NCBI RefSeq assembly: GCF_003012915.1
Contig: NZ_CP027770.1
Span: forward strand, 1,178,001 to 1,242,000
DNA from: Staphylococcus felis
Lineage (GTDB): Bacteria; Bacillota; Bacilli; Staphylococcales; Staphylococcaceae
Direction: 5' to 3'
DNA: 64,000 nt
Made by a program: the position numbers and the translations under genes. How positions within the stretch are numbered: position 1 is the first letter of the stretch; every line of letters starts with the position of its first letter. This document shows positions 1 through 7,288 of this stretch, one piece after another. Under the pieces are notes generated by a model. That model ran no database searches, was not told the origin of the DNA, and saw only the letters and a program-made list of their open reading frames with translations.

Positions 1-89
1 TGGGGACTATGTGTGTCACAGCAGCAAGCGATACTTATGGTTGTGGTAGTACTCAAGCTAATTGTGAATATTTTAAAAAATACTGTTAA
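1..89 (+). CDS. Glycocin (sublancin-like) precursor, C-terminal part
   Basis: The reading frame enters from the left edge and ends at a TAA at 87-89. It encodes 28 visible residues ending GCGSTQANCEYFKKYC. The last three cysteines are spaced C-x6-C-x6-C, and the first of them sits in a G-C-G context. This matches the end of sublancin 168 (as I recall it, GCGGGAVACQNYRQFC), where the G-C-G cysteine carries the S-linked sugar and the C-x6-C pairs form disulfides. A fourth cysteine lies ten residues before the G-C-G cysteine; its C-x6-C partner would fall just outside the window. Leader and start are not in view. The next two genes (SunI-like, C39 transporter) fit a glycocin operon. A lanthipeptide is possible but the cysteine spacing fits glycocins better. 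Confidence 0.7.
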   Translation, partial: GTMCVTAASDTYGCGSTQANCEYFKKYC

Positions 90-127
90 TTTTTGTAGAA
101 CATAAAAAAACAGAGAGGTTGTTATAA

Positions 128-415
128 ATGAAAACAAAATGTAGTTTTAAAACATTTATGTTTAGACGAATTAGTTATCCAGGAACATTAACATTAAATA
201 ATAAATACTTAAAATTTAAATCCGAAAACGTTTATGGAGAGCCCATTACAGAGTCTTTATTTATAAACAATATTAAAGATATTAAATTAAAAAAGGGGCT
301 ATTAAATAATTCTCTCCTCATTTTATATAATAACGAGTGGTATGTTTTTCATAAATTTCAAGATAAAAATTACTTCGAAATTTACGATTTTTTAAAATTA
401 CATAAGGATGAATAA
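128..415 (+). CDS. SunI-like PH-fold protein, probable glycocin immunity
   Basis: This 95-residue protein starts at an ATG behind AGAGAGG. It lies 38 bp after the precursor stop and just before the C39 transporter remnant, where a bacteriocin immunity gene would be expected. Its pattern (GTLTLNNKYLKFKS, then LFINNIKDIKLKKG, then SLLILYNNEWYVFHKF and a terminal helix) resembles a short bacterial PH/GRAM-like domain, the fold assigned to the sublancin immunity protein SunI. No membrane segment is obvious, although SunI is membrane-anchored, so anchoring would have to differ. Function is inferred from position and fold pattern only. Confidence 0.55.
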   Translation: MKTKCSFKTFMFRRISYPGTLTLNNKYLKFKSENVYGEPITESLFINNIKDIKLKKGLLNNSLLILYNNEWYVFHKFQDKNYFEIYDFLKLHKDE

Positions 416-421
416 TTGAGA

Positions 422-905
422 ATGGGAATAAAACACACTAAACAAATTGACGAATATGATTGTGGTCTGGCTTGTGTAACTTCAATATATAAATCTTTCA
501 AAAAAATAATATAAGTATTGATTTTTTAAAAGATATTTCTTTTAAACGCGAAGGTTATAATTTAAAAGATATGATTTATTTTTTAGAAATGTATGGAGAT
601 TTTAAAGCACATGCTATAGAACTCAATATGGAAAGATTGGAAGAAGTTTTTTCAAATTTAACCTATCCTATAATATTACACGAAAACAGTAAGGATGATC
701 TTGGACATTATATAGTTGTATATAAATATCAACTTAATAAAAAATTAGTAGTAAGTGATCCTAAAGATAATTCTATAAAAAAGTGACATTAAAAGATATA
801 AAGCATAAACTTTCTGGAATTTGCTTGAAAATCGAAAAAACAAAAGACCCCATTCCATTTCAATTTGAAAATCAAAAAAATAATACCATAAAGAAATTTA
901 TAAAA
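422..905 (+). pseudogene. Broken C39 peptidase/ABC transporter (SunT-like), N-terminal fragment
   Basis: The ATG at 422 opens a C39 peptidase domain: KQIDEYDCGLACVTSIYKS holds the catalytic Cys with its upstream Gln. The frame stops at about 512 after a run of seven A. One extra A restores reading through ISIDFLKDISFKREGYNLKD and on to GHYIVVYK, with the catalytic His, and VVSDPKDN, with the Asp. A second A-run at about 776-781 breaks the frame again; the third piece runs to about 905. There it joins a dispersed repeat, so the transporter's membrane and ATPase domains are absent. In glycocin systems this protein removes the double-glycine leader and exports the peptide. Both frameshifts are in homopolymers and could be sequencing errors; the truncation cannot. 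Confidence 0.75.
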
Positions 906-1440
906 TCACCTCTACGCTTTTCTGTTATCAATCATTCGTATTGTTTGGGCTCTCAGTCAAATTGGACTGGTCGCATTAAATTAAGGCGTTATGCAATAAT
1001 GGATTGCTTAACGCCTTTTTCGTTGTGTGATCATAAAGTCTTGAACATTAATGCCTCTTTTAATACAACATAAATCAGTAAAATTGAGTTGGTAAAACAT
1101 ATTTTATAACTTAGGGGTGTGAATAAATATAGCACATTTGATTGTTTCCTAAGCCGAGACTTCTGAGGCGCCTAGAAAAGCGAGGTTTTATGGAACAATC
1201 AAATAAATGAAATTATTTATACACTAGTCCGATTTACTATAGAACCATTGTTTGGCTTGCATTTCCTAGGGGATGGGTAGAGCCCCGGTCTCGATGCTCA
1301 TCCTATTCCCTCAGGCGTCTCACCAACAATACGACGTGATATACATGTCATTTTACTTTAAAATACTTTAAAAAAGACACTTTCGTATCATTAAATGAAT
1401 CATCTCATTATAAGAAAACTTCGAGATATCTATGTTCCAG
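906..1440 (+). repeat. Repeat B copy 1, 5' half missing, interrupted by MITE
   Basis: This copy begins abruptly in the second arm of the repeat's terminator hairpin (CACCTCTACGC), fused to the broken transporter gene. It resumes after the MITE with TTTCCTAGGGGATGGG and ends near TATGTTCCAG at 1440. The same sequence recurs at 7223, 15545, 48201, 50265 and 58301. The left arm (GGCTGGGACAT...) is missing, so the junction at 905/906 looks like a recombination or deletion breakpoint. An open frame running from 1395 into padR is repeat-derived and not coding. Confidence 0.85.
948..1246 (+). mobile_element. MITE copy 1 (299 bp, ISL3-like ends)
   Basis: The element starts GGCTCTCAGTCAAATTGGACT and ends with the imperfect inverted repeat ...GATTTACTATAGAACC. 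It is flanked by the 8-bp direct repeat ATTGTTTG at 940-947 and 1247-1254. Removing the element and one duplication restores the uninterrupted repeat B sequence seen elsewhere. It carries no transposase. An internal hairpin (AGGCGTTATGCAATAATG / GCTTAACGCCTTTTT) may act as a terminator. The end sequence and 8-bp duplication recall ISL3-family elements; family assignment is from memory. Confidence 0.85.
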
Positions 1441-1562
1441 AATGGTCTCAAACTTTTTATAATATAGTGTTTAGTACCTTGCAATATATAGTAGTAAGTG
1501 TTATATTCTTTTTGAGTACTATACATTATTCAGTACTATGTTATGTATATAGAGGTGAATCA

Positions 1563-1883
1563 ATGAATATCCAGTTTAAAAAGGGAGCACTTGAAATGAT
1601 TGTGCTTTTAATTATTAAGAGGGAACCTCAATATGGCTATGCGCTTGTCCAAAAAATATCTCAGCGAATGATTATCGCTGAAGGGACAGTTTATCCTATT
1701 TTGAGGCGCCTTGTTAAAGATCAGGTGTTGACTACATATTATCAACCTTCGAATGAAGGGCCAGCCCGCAAATATTATCAATTGACTTCTATGGGTGAAG
1801 AAAGGTTAGAACAATTAAAAACAGAGTGGCATGAATTTATGGAGATTGTAACACTATTTATAAAGGAAAGTGAGACGACATGA
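1563..1883 (+). CDS. PadR-family transcriptional regulator
   Basis: This 106-residue winged-helix protein begins MNIQFKKGALEMIVLLII and contains the PadR pattern YGYALVQKIS and GTVYPILRRL, followed by GPARKYYQLTSMGEERL. The start is the ATG at 1563, nine bases after AGAGGTG; the frame upstream is repeat sequence. It overlaps the next gene by four bases (ATGA), so PadR, HAAS and DUF4097 genes form one operon. Two near copies of AGTACTAT lie just before the ribosome-binding site and could be an autoregulatory operator. PadR regulators of this short type commonly repress adjacent membrane-stress operons; the inducer here is unknown. Confidence 0.9.
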   Translation: MNIQFKKGALEMIVLLIIKREPQYGYALVQKISQRMIIAEGTVYPILRRLVKDQVLTTYYQPSNEGPARKYYQLTSMGEERLEQLKTEWHEFMEIVTLFIKESETT

Positions 1884-2440
1884 AAAAACAAGAGTATTTG
1901 CAAACATTGTACTTGCATTTGAAAAACATCCCTGAAGAAGAAAAGCAAGATATTGTGGCTGAGTATGATCGCCATTTTATTGAAGGCCTTAAAGATGGAC
2001 GAAGTGAAGAAGAGATTGCTGAAATACTCGGTTCTCCTAAAGGGATCGCGCGTGATCTCTCAGCAAGTAGCGCAATTCATACAGCTGAAAATGAAAAAAA
2101 TTCTTTTAATATCGCTCAGGCCATATTTGCTGTATTAGGTTTAAGTATTTTAAATTTCATTTTAGTACTGGGGCCTTTACTAATGTTTATCACCTTTATG
2201 ATATTATTAATCGTTATGGCATTATTTTTTTTGGCGATTCCGTTTATTCTTATGTTTAAGGAAGTTAATCCTGATTGGGGGACTGTTTATATAGCTGATT
2301 GGTTTGCTGCTATCGGATGGTTTGGATTGGGATTAATGATATTAGTTGTTTTATGGATTGTTATTAAATGGAGCTATATCCTGATAGTTAAATATTTAAA
2401 GTGGAATGCCGCTTTAATTAAAGGGAGTGCACATCGATGA
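1880..2440 (+). CDS. HAAS/DUF1700 domain membrane protein
   Basis: This 186-residue protein has an N-terminal helical HAAS-type region (MKKQEYLQTLYLHLKNIPEEEKQDIVAEY, split here as two helices around IPEEEKQDI) with the motif LGSPKGIARDL near residue 50. About four membrane segments follow. It overlaps both neighbours by four bases. HAAS proteins are thought to be membrane signalling adaptors encoded with PadR regulators and DUF4097 proteins. The exact role is unknown. Confidence 0.85.
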   Translation: MKKQEYLQTLYLHLKNIPEEEKQDIVAEYDRHFIEGLKDGRSEEEIAEILGSPKGIARDLSASSAIHTAENEKNSFNIAQAIFAVLGLSILNFILVLGPLLMFITFMILLIVMALFFLAIPFILMFKEVNPDWGTVYIADWFAAIGWFGLGLMILVVLWIVIKWSYILIVKYLKWNAALIKGSAHR

Positions 2441-3252
2441 AAAAATTTCTTTTGATTACATTTGTGATAGGGTTGATTTTATGTATTATTGGTAGCGTTG
2501 GCACATATTATTATACTTTTGTTGACAATCAATATCATAAAGAAGATAAAACTATACGCAAAAGTTACCCATTATCAAATATTAAATCAATCAATGTAGA
2601 TGCGTATAACACTGACCTTTCATTGAAAAAGGGGAGTCAATTACAAGTATACGGTACCTTTGACCGCAACAAGGTAAAACTAGATACCACAGTTAAAGAC
2701 GGAACACTTTATATTAATGTAAATCAAAATAAAAGCCGACCTGGAATTAATGTTAATCCATTTTATTTAGAGAGAAAAAAAGAATTGTATATCCAAGTGC
2801 CAGAACGGTTATTAGAGCAAGTTCACATTAAGGGCGAAGGTGTGAGTAGCGAGATTGACGGTATAAAAGCTAACCAATTCGATGTAGATGTACAGTCGGG
2901 ATATTTCGATATTGTAAAAAGTTCGCTCAAACATATGAACATAAAGTTAAATAAAGGTGCATTTGATGTAGAGACATCATCATTTGAAAGTATGAATATT
3001 GATAATCGTTTCGGCGTGCTTGATTTAATGGATATACCTAAAGATATTCCAATGCAGCTGAAAAATGATAAAGGAACAGTCTCTGTAGGTTATCGTCAGC
3101 CACTTGAAGATACGATTTTCAAGGTGAATAATGATAAAGGTGAAGTTGACTTAGAAGCGATTGATGGTATTCACCAAAATAAAGTAGGAACAGGCCATCA
3201 GACTGTTATTATTGAAAATCGTTATGGATATATTGATTTCTATCAAGATTAA
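2437..3252 (+). CDS. DUF4097-family membrane-anchored beta-rich protein
   Basis: This is a 271-residue protein with an N-terminal membrane anchor (about residues 4-27) and a long repetitive beta-strand domain facing outward, with strands such as INVDAYNTDLSLKKG and FDVETSSFESMNI. This is the DUF4097/adhesin-like beta-helix pattern. It is the last gene of the padR operon, starting inside the end of the HAAS gene (ATGA). Such proteins accompany PadR/HAAS modules in Firmicutes, and their function is uncharacterised. No terminator is obvious before the next gene. Confidence 0.8.
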   Translation: MKKFLLITFVIGLILCIIGSVGTYYYTFVDNQYHKEDKTIRKSYPLSNIKSINVDAYNTDLSLKKGSQLQVYGTFDRNKVKLDTTVKDGTLYINVNQNKSRPGINVNPFYLERKKELYIQVPERLLEQVHIKGEGVSSEIDGIKANQFDVDVQSGYFDIVKSSLKHMNIKLNKGAFDVETSSFESMNIDNRFGVLDLMDIPKDIPMQLKNDKGTVSVGYRQPLEDTIFKVNNDKGEVDLEAIDGIHQNKVGTGHQTVIIENRYGYIDFYQD

Positions 3253-3384
3253 TAACCAAAAGAACAGCTTCATGTTTTTAGATGACATATTTTAATGCTT
3301 CAATTAATTTGAGCAACCATCTTGTCAAAATGAATTTAAGGTGTATAATTCATATAATGATACTAAGATTTAAGGAGCAAGAAT

Positions 3385-4716
3385 ATGTCTGAAGAATTAA
3401 GAAGTCAAAAACATTATGGCGCATTAGCATTGTTACCTTTAGTGATTTTTCTAGTCTTATATGTTGGGGTTGGATTATATTTTACAATGCAAGGTGCTGA
3501 CGATGCATTTAGTAAGTTGCCAAGACACGTTGCAATTTTCATTGCTATCGTTATTGCATGGATTGCATATGATCGTAAAACGCCTGTTTCACAGAAGATT
3601 AAAATTTTTACGGAAAATGCAGGCTCATCTGGTATTGCACAGCTTGGATTGATACTATTGTTAGCAGGTGCTTTTGCAAGTGCTGCCTCGGCTATGGGTG
3701 GTCAGGAAGCGATGGTAAATATGGGGTTGTCTGTTATTCCTCCAAATTTATTAATTCCAGGGATTTTTGTAATGAGTGCATTTGTTGCGACGGCACTTGG
3801 GACTTCAACTGGGACGCAAGCCGCCTTTATTCCTATTGGAGTGGCTGTAGCTCAAGCTGCTGATTTGAATGTTGCAGCAGCGGCAGCAGCAGTGATTGCA
3901 GGAGCTTATTTTGGAGATAACTTATCGATTATTTCGGATACAACGATTGCAGCTACAACTGGTGTCGGTGCAAAAATGAAAGATAAATTTAAAGCCAATT
4001 TCTATATTGCATTACCAGCTGCGATTATTACATTTGTCATTTATGCTTTTATCGGTGGTACAGGAAAAATTGAAGAAGATCTACCTTATCATTTTGTAGA
4101 TGTTTTGCCGTACTTATTTGTGCTAGTTGCTGCGATTGCCGGCATGAATGTAATGCTTGTACTAATTTCAGGTATTTTATTAACAGGAATTATTGGTATG
4201 TTAAGAGGGAATATATCATTTTTTGATTGGACATCTAAAATTGGAGAAGGAATGGAAGGAACGTTTATGATCTTCCTGATTGCCTTTTTAGTGTCAGGTC
4301 TTGTGGCGCTGATTCGTTACTATGGTGGGATTGACTGGATTATTCAAACGATGAAAAAACGTGCAAATGGAACAAAAAGTGCGGAGTATTCGATGAGTTT
4401 CCTATCTGCTATTTTATCTGCGGCACTCGTGCATAATGTATTAGCAATTATTATATCAGCACCTATTGCAAAAGAAATTGGTAGCACATATAAAATTGCG
4501 CCAAAGAGAATGGCGAGTTTATTAGATATTTTTGCAGCGAGTGCATTGATGGTGTTACCACATGATAGCGGAATGTTAATGGCTGAACAATTTGGTAATG
4601 TTTCATATTTAGAAGTATTACAATATTCATATTATCCGTTGATATTGGTGTTATGTACGATTATCTCGATTCACTTAGGTGTATTCCGAAAATCAAAAGA
4701 TACACCATCTCAATAA
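3385..4716 (+). CDS. NhaC-family Na+/H+ antiporter
   Basis: This 443-residue protein has about eleven membrane segments and carries the NhaC signature AGAYFGDNLSIISDTTIAAT near residues 170-190. It is preceded by AAGGAGC and a -10-like TATAAT at about 3342. It likely exchanges Na+ or an organic substrate against protons in the cytoplasmic membrane. It is most similar in layout to the riboswitch-controlled carrier at 25243 and more distant from the one at 53099. Many NhaC-superfamily members move amino or organic acids, so the substrate is uncertain. Confidence 0.85.
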   Translation: MSEELRSQKHYGALALLPLVIFLVLYVGVGLYFTMQGADDAFSKLPRHVAIFIAIVIAWIAYDRKTPVSQKIKIFTENAGSSGIAQLGLILLLAGAFASAASAMGGQEAMVNMGLSVIPPNLLIPGIFVMSAFVATALGTSTGTQAAFIPIGVAVAQAADLNVAAAAAAVIAGAYFGDNLSIISDTTIAATTGVGAKMKDKFKANFYIALPAAIITFVIYAFIGGTGKIEEDLPYHFVDVLPYLFVLVAAIAGMNVMLVLISGILLTGIIGMLRGNISFFDWTSKIGEGMEGTFMIFLIAFLVSGLVALIRYYGGIDWIIQTMKKRANGTKSAEYSMSFLSAILSAALVHNVLAIIISAPIAKEIGSTYKIAPKRMASLLDIFAASALMVLPHDSGMLMAEQFGNVSYLEVLQYSYYPLILVLCTIISIHLGVFRKSKDTPSQ

Positions 4717-4748
4717 GCTTGAATAGATAGAAGTCTTTTATTTAAATA

Positions 4749-4793
4749 GAGAGATTGGGACATATGGCGTTTTGTTCCAATCTCTCGTTTTTT
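4749..4793 (+). terminator. Intrinsic terminator, convergent genes
   Basis: A 12-bp stem (GAGAGATTGGGA / TTCCAATCTCTC, one mismatch) is followed by GTTTTTT. It lies between the NhaC gene and the convergent glycosylase gene, whose stop codon overlaps the T-run. Confidence 0.85.
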
Positions 4794-5400
4794 ATAGCCA
4801 AGTTGCATCAATATTGATGCGATCTTTGACACGCATTCGCGATACATATGGGTTTCCTTGAACGGAAAACCGCAGTAGTGCTTCAGTCCATACCCCTTTA
4901 TGAGGAATACCAATACGAGGACTGTGATGAATATGGCGGGGAAATTTTCTATCTGTCGTATCAATTTTTAAGCGCCCTTCATTCAGACGTGTCCCGTCAA
5001 TAGATTTTGGGATTTGCATAGCAGTGGTGAACTTTCCTGGGCCATTTGTAACTTCAAACCCATCTTTTCCCCGGTTTTTAATCATATGATCAAGACCATC
5101 TTCAGGCTGTACTGCACGTATAAGTACGCCTTCTGGAATGCCTTCAGATTGTGTCACAAAGTTAATTAATAAATAGCGATGCATCGAATGGGCATAAATG
5201 GTACCCCCTTGCTGGTAGAGTGACTCAACTTTTGGGGTGCGCTTTCCATTAAAGCCATGTGCGGCTTCGTCTTTAACCCCTAAGTATGCCTCAGTTTCTA
5301 CAATATATCCTGAATACGTGATGCCTTCAGATTCATAAATTAACTTCACCCCAAGTAAATCTTGAGCAATGTCAACAGTGGGACGATGAATAAAGTCCAT
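4792..5400 (-). CDS. DNA-3-methyladenine glycosylase (AAG/MPG type)
   Basis: This 202-residue protein of the AAG family excises alkylated purines to start base-excision repair. The catalytic glutamate region is visible as [20 protein letters not shown], and [12 protein letters not shown] carries the Asn-Gly-Pro-Gly-Lys motif. The start is the ATG complementary to 5398-5400 (protein begins MDFIHRP), seven bases after AAGGAGG. An in-frame ATG thirteen codons upstream lacks a ribosome-binding site. It is a single gene, convergent with the NhaC gene. Confidence 0.93.
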   Translation of the reverse strand: MDFIHRPTVDIAQDLLGVKLIYESEGITYSGYIVETEAYLGVKDEAAHGFNGKRTPKVESLYQQGGTIYAHSMHRYLLINFVTQSEGIPEGVLIRAVQPEDGLDHMIKNRGKDGFEVTNGPGKFTTAMQIPKSIDGTRLNEGRLKIDTTDRKFPRHIHHSPRIGIPHKGVWTEALLRFSVQGNPYVSRMRVKDRINIDATWL

Positions 5401-5568
5401 AGTGACCTCCTTTTTGTCAATAACTTTATCCATTATCATAGCATTGTTATGCTATGAATGTGAAATCGATTTATATATAACATTTCTTTTTTATAGAATT
5501 AAAATTTAACATCAAATTAAAACTCAATATGATACAATGAACAAAATGATTAATTTAGGAGGAAAATT

Positions 5569-6225
5569 ATGTACGAAACACCGCAAGTAGGTTTTTTAGA
5601 AGCATATCAATTATTTTGGAAAAACTATGTCAACTTTAAGGGGAGAAGCCGACGAAGTGAATATTGGTGGGTTGCCTTATGGCACTTCATTATCTTAATT
5701 GGTGGAGGATTATTATCGGCACTCCTCTTTTTAATACCGGGTGTGGGAGCTGTTATAGGTGCAGCAGGTTTTATTGTCATTTTGGCTATTTATCCCTTAG
5801 CTATAGTGATTCCCAATTATGCACTATTGACACGTCGATTTCATGATCGTGGACTATCGATGTTCATTCCGATTGTGTCATTTGTTTTATCGTTAGTATT
5901 GTCACTTTCTAACGTTATCAGTGAAAGTCGAACATTATATGAAAATCCGGATGCTAATTATAAAGTAAGTGAACAAATGGGGCTTTTATCATTTTTACCT
6001 GTATGGCTTCAAGTCTTATTAGGATTGCTATCTATTTTATTAACACTGATTTCATTTGTAGTGTCATTGTTAAATAGCAAGAAAGAAACGAATAAATACG
6101 GTCCGTCTCCAAAATATGTCGATAATCCAACAACAAACGAGTCTGATATCAAACATCAAAGTGTATCATCGGAGACAGTTGATACCCCAAAAAATAAAGA
6201 GACAGATGACCCATATAAATATTAA
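5569..6225 (+). CDS. DUF805 family membrane protein
   Basis: This 218-residue protein has the DUF805 opening FWKNYVNFKGRSRRSEYWW near residues 14-32. Four or five membrane segments and the conserved ALLTRRFHDRG motif at about residue 85 follow. The C-terminal 45 residues are hydrophilic and low-complexity (NKETDDPYKY end). AGGAGG precedes the ATG. DUF805 proteins are membrane proteins of unknown function. Confidence 0.85.
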   Translation: MYETPQVGFLEAYQLFWKNYVNFKGRSRRSEYWWVALWHFIILIGGGLLSALLFLIPGVGAVIGAAGFIVILAIYPLAIVIPNYALLTRRFHDRGLSMFIPIVSFVLSLVLSLSNVISESRTLYENPDANYKVSEQMGLLSFLPVWLQVLLGLLSILLTLISFVVSLLNSKKETNKYGPSPKYVDNPTTNESDIKHQSVSSETVDTPKNKETDDPYKY

Positions 6226-6269
6226 TTAGCATTCTAACGTTAATAGAATAAAGGAGGCTTCAAGCACAA

Positions 6270-6770
6270 ATGTATGCAGCTAAAAGTGAAGCATCTGAAC
6301 GTCATATCAAAGATAAAGCAGCTACGTTTATTTTATGTTATATGGGACTTATAGGTTTGGCTGTATTATCCATTGCCATTGACTTTGAACTAAAGCAAAT
6401 TTCCTTTTTTTCAATTGGGGCTTTTATACTCGTTATGGTAATTGGGATGCGATTACTGAGCGTTCTAAAATTTCAAGCATTTGACAAGCAGAAGATAGTC
6501 GTTCACAGCGAAAGCGAATTGAGATTGACACGCAAAAAATTAATATTGAGAAATATGACTATATATGTATTAATATTGATCATCTTAGGTGTACTTTGCT
6601 TTATATTGGCACCACTTTTGATAGGACATACTCCTCGTTGGAGTGGCAGTGTATGGGTGTCAAATTCAATATTTCCTTTAATTGGATTGATTTATTTGTA
6701 CTTTGTAACTGCTCGAAGTGTCGTAATTGTCAAAGAAGGTGAAGATAACAGTGAAAACAATCATACTTAA
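6270..6770 (+). CDS. Membrane protein of unknown function
   Basis: This 166-residue protein has four predicted membrane segments arranged in pairs around a charged middle (KFQAFDKQKIVVHSESELRL). AAGGAGG lies 12 bp before the ATG. It overlaps the next, similar-looking membrane gene by 20 bp, and both follow the DUF805 gene, so the three may be cotranscribed. I do not recognise the family. Confidence 0.7.
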   Translation: MYAAKSEASERHIKDKAATFILCYMGLIGLAVLSIAIDFELKQISFFSIGAFILVMVIGMRLLSVLKFQAFDKQKIVVHSESELRLTRKKLILRNMTIYVLILIILGVLCFILAPLLIGHTPRWSGSVWVSNSIFPLIGLIYLYFVTARSVVIVKEGEDNSENNHT

Positions 6771-7179
6771 TGTATTTAATGGAGAAGAATTTAAAGATCA
6801 AGAGGCAATAGACCACTCACGATTAGAATTAGGCAAAAGCATCACTTGGTTGTTTTGGGGGATGTTGCTAATATTAAACGTATCAATATGGATCAAACTC
6901 ATATTCGGACAGACGTTCATTATTGAAAGTATAGGTATTATTTTATTCATGTCGGTTAGCTTAACTGTGATGTTGAAAACTCGAGCTTTCATGAAAAAGA
7001 CGTATCCAATTATTTTGATGATAATCAGTCTGTTTTGTATGATTGGAAGTCTACTCGCAAAATATACCTTTAATATGCAAATGATGAGTGCTATGGATAT
7101 TCAAGATACAATAGGTGTGGTATTTTGTGTGCTATCACCTATTATGGTGCTAATGAACCTATTACTTAAATATAAATAA
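6751..7179 (+). CDS. Membrane protein of unknown function
   Basis: This protein of about 142 residues starts at GTG 6751, which follows AGAAGGTG at a normal distance; a TTG at 6727 is open but has no ribosome-binding site. A hydrophilic start (NVFNGEEFKDQEAIDHSRLE) is followed by four membrane segments. It is paired with the overlapping gene upstream. The family is not recognised. Confidence 0.65.
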   Translation: MKTIILNVFNGEEFKDQEAIDHSRLELGKSITWLFWGMLLILNVSIWIKLIFGQTFIIESIGIILFMSVSLTVMLKTRAFMKKTYPIILMIISLFCMIGSLLAKYTFNMQMMSAMDIQDTIGVVFCVLSPIMVLMNLLLKYK

Positions 7180-7288
7180 ATGTTTCAAAGACAGTTTAAT
7201 ATAAGCTTGTTTCCTTAAAAAACAGGCTGGGACATCAATCCCAAAATAATAGCGTAGAGATGATTGAATCACCTCTACGCTTTTCTTT

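Noticed and set aside
1-89. Lanthipeptide (lantibiotic) precursor
   Set aside because: Several Ser, Thr and Cys residues are present, but the C-x6-C-x6-C spacing, the G-C-G cysteine and the SunI-like neighbour fit a sublancin-type glycocin better. Not fully excluded because the leader is outside the window.
783-1073. 96-residue open frame across the transporter remnant and MITE
   Set aside because: It is a chance fusion of the third transporter piece, repeat B and MITE sequence; the same C-terminal residues recur in the MITE at 55010.
1395-1562. 56-codon N-terminal extension of the PadR gene
   Set aside because: The stretch is largely the right end of repeat B; the ATG at 1563 has a good ribosome-binding site and gives the normal PadR start.
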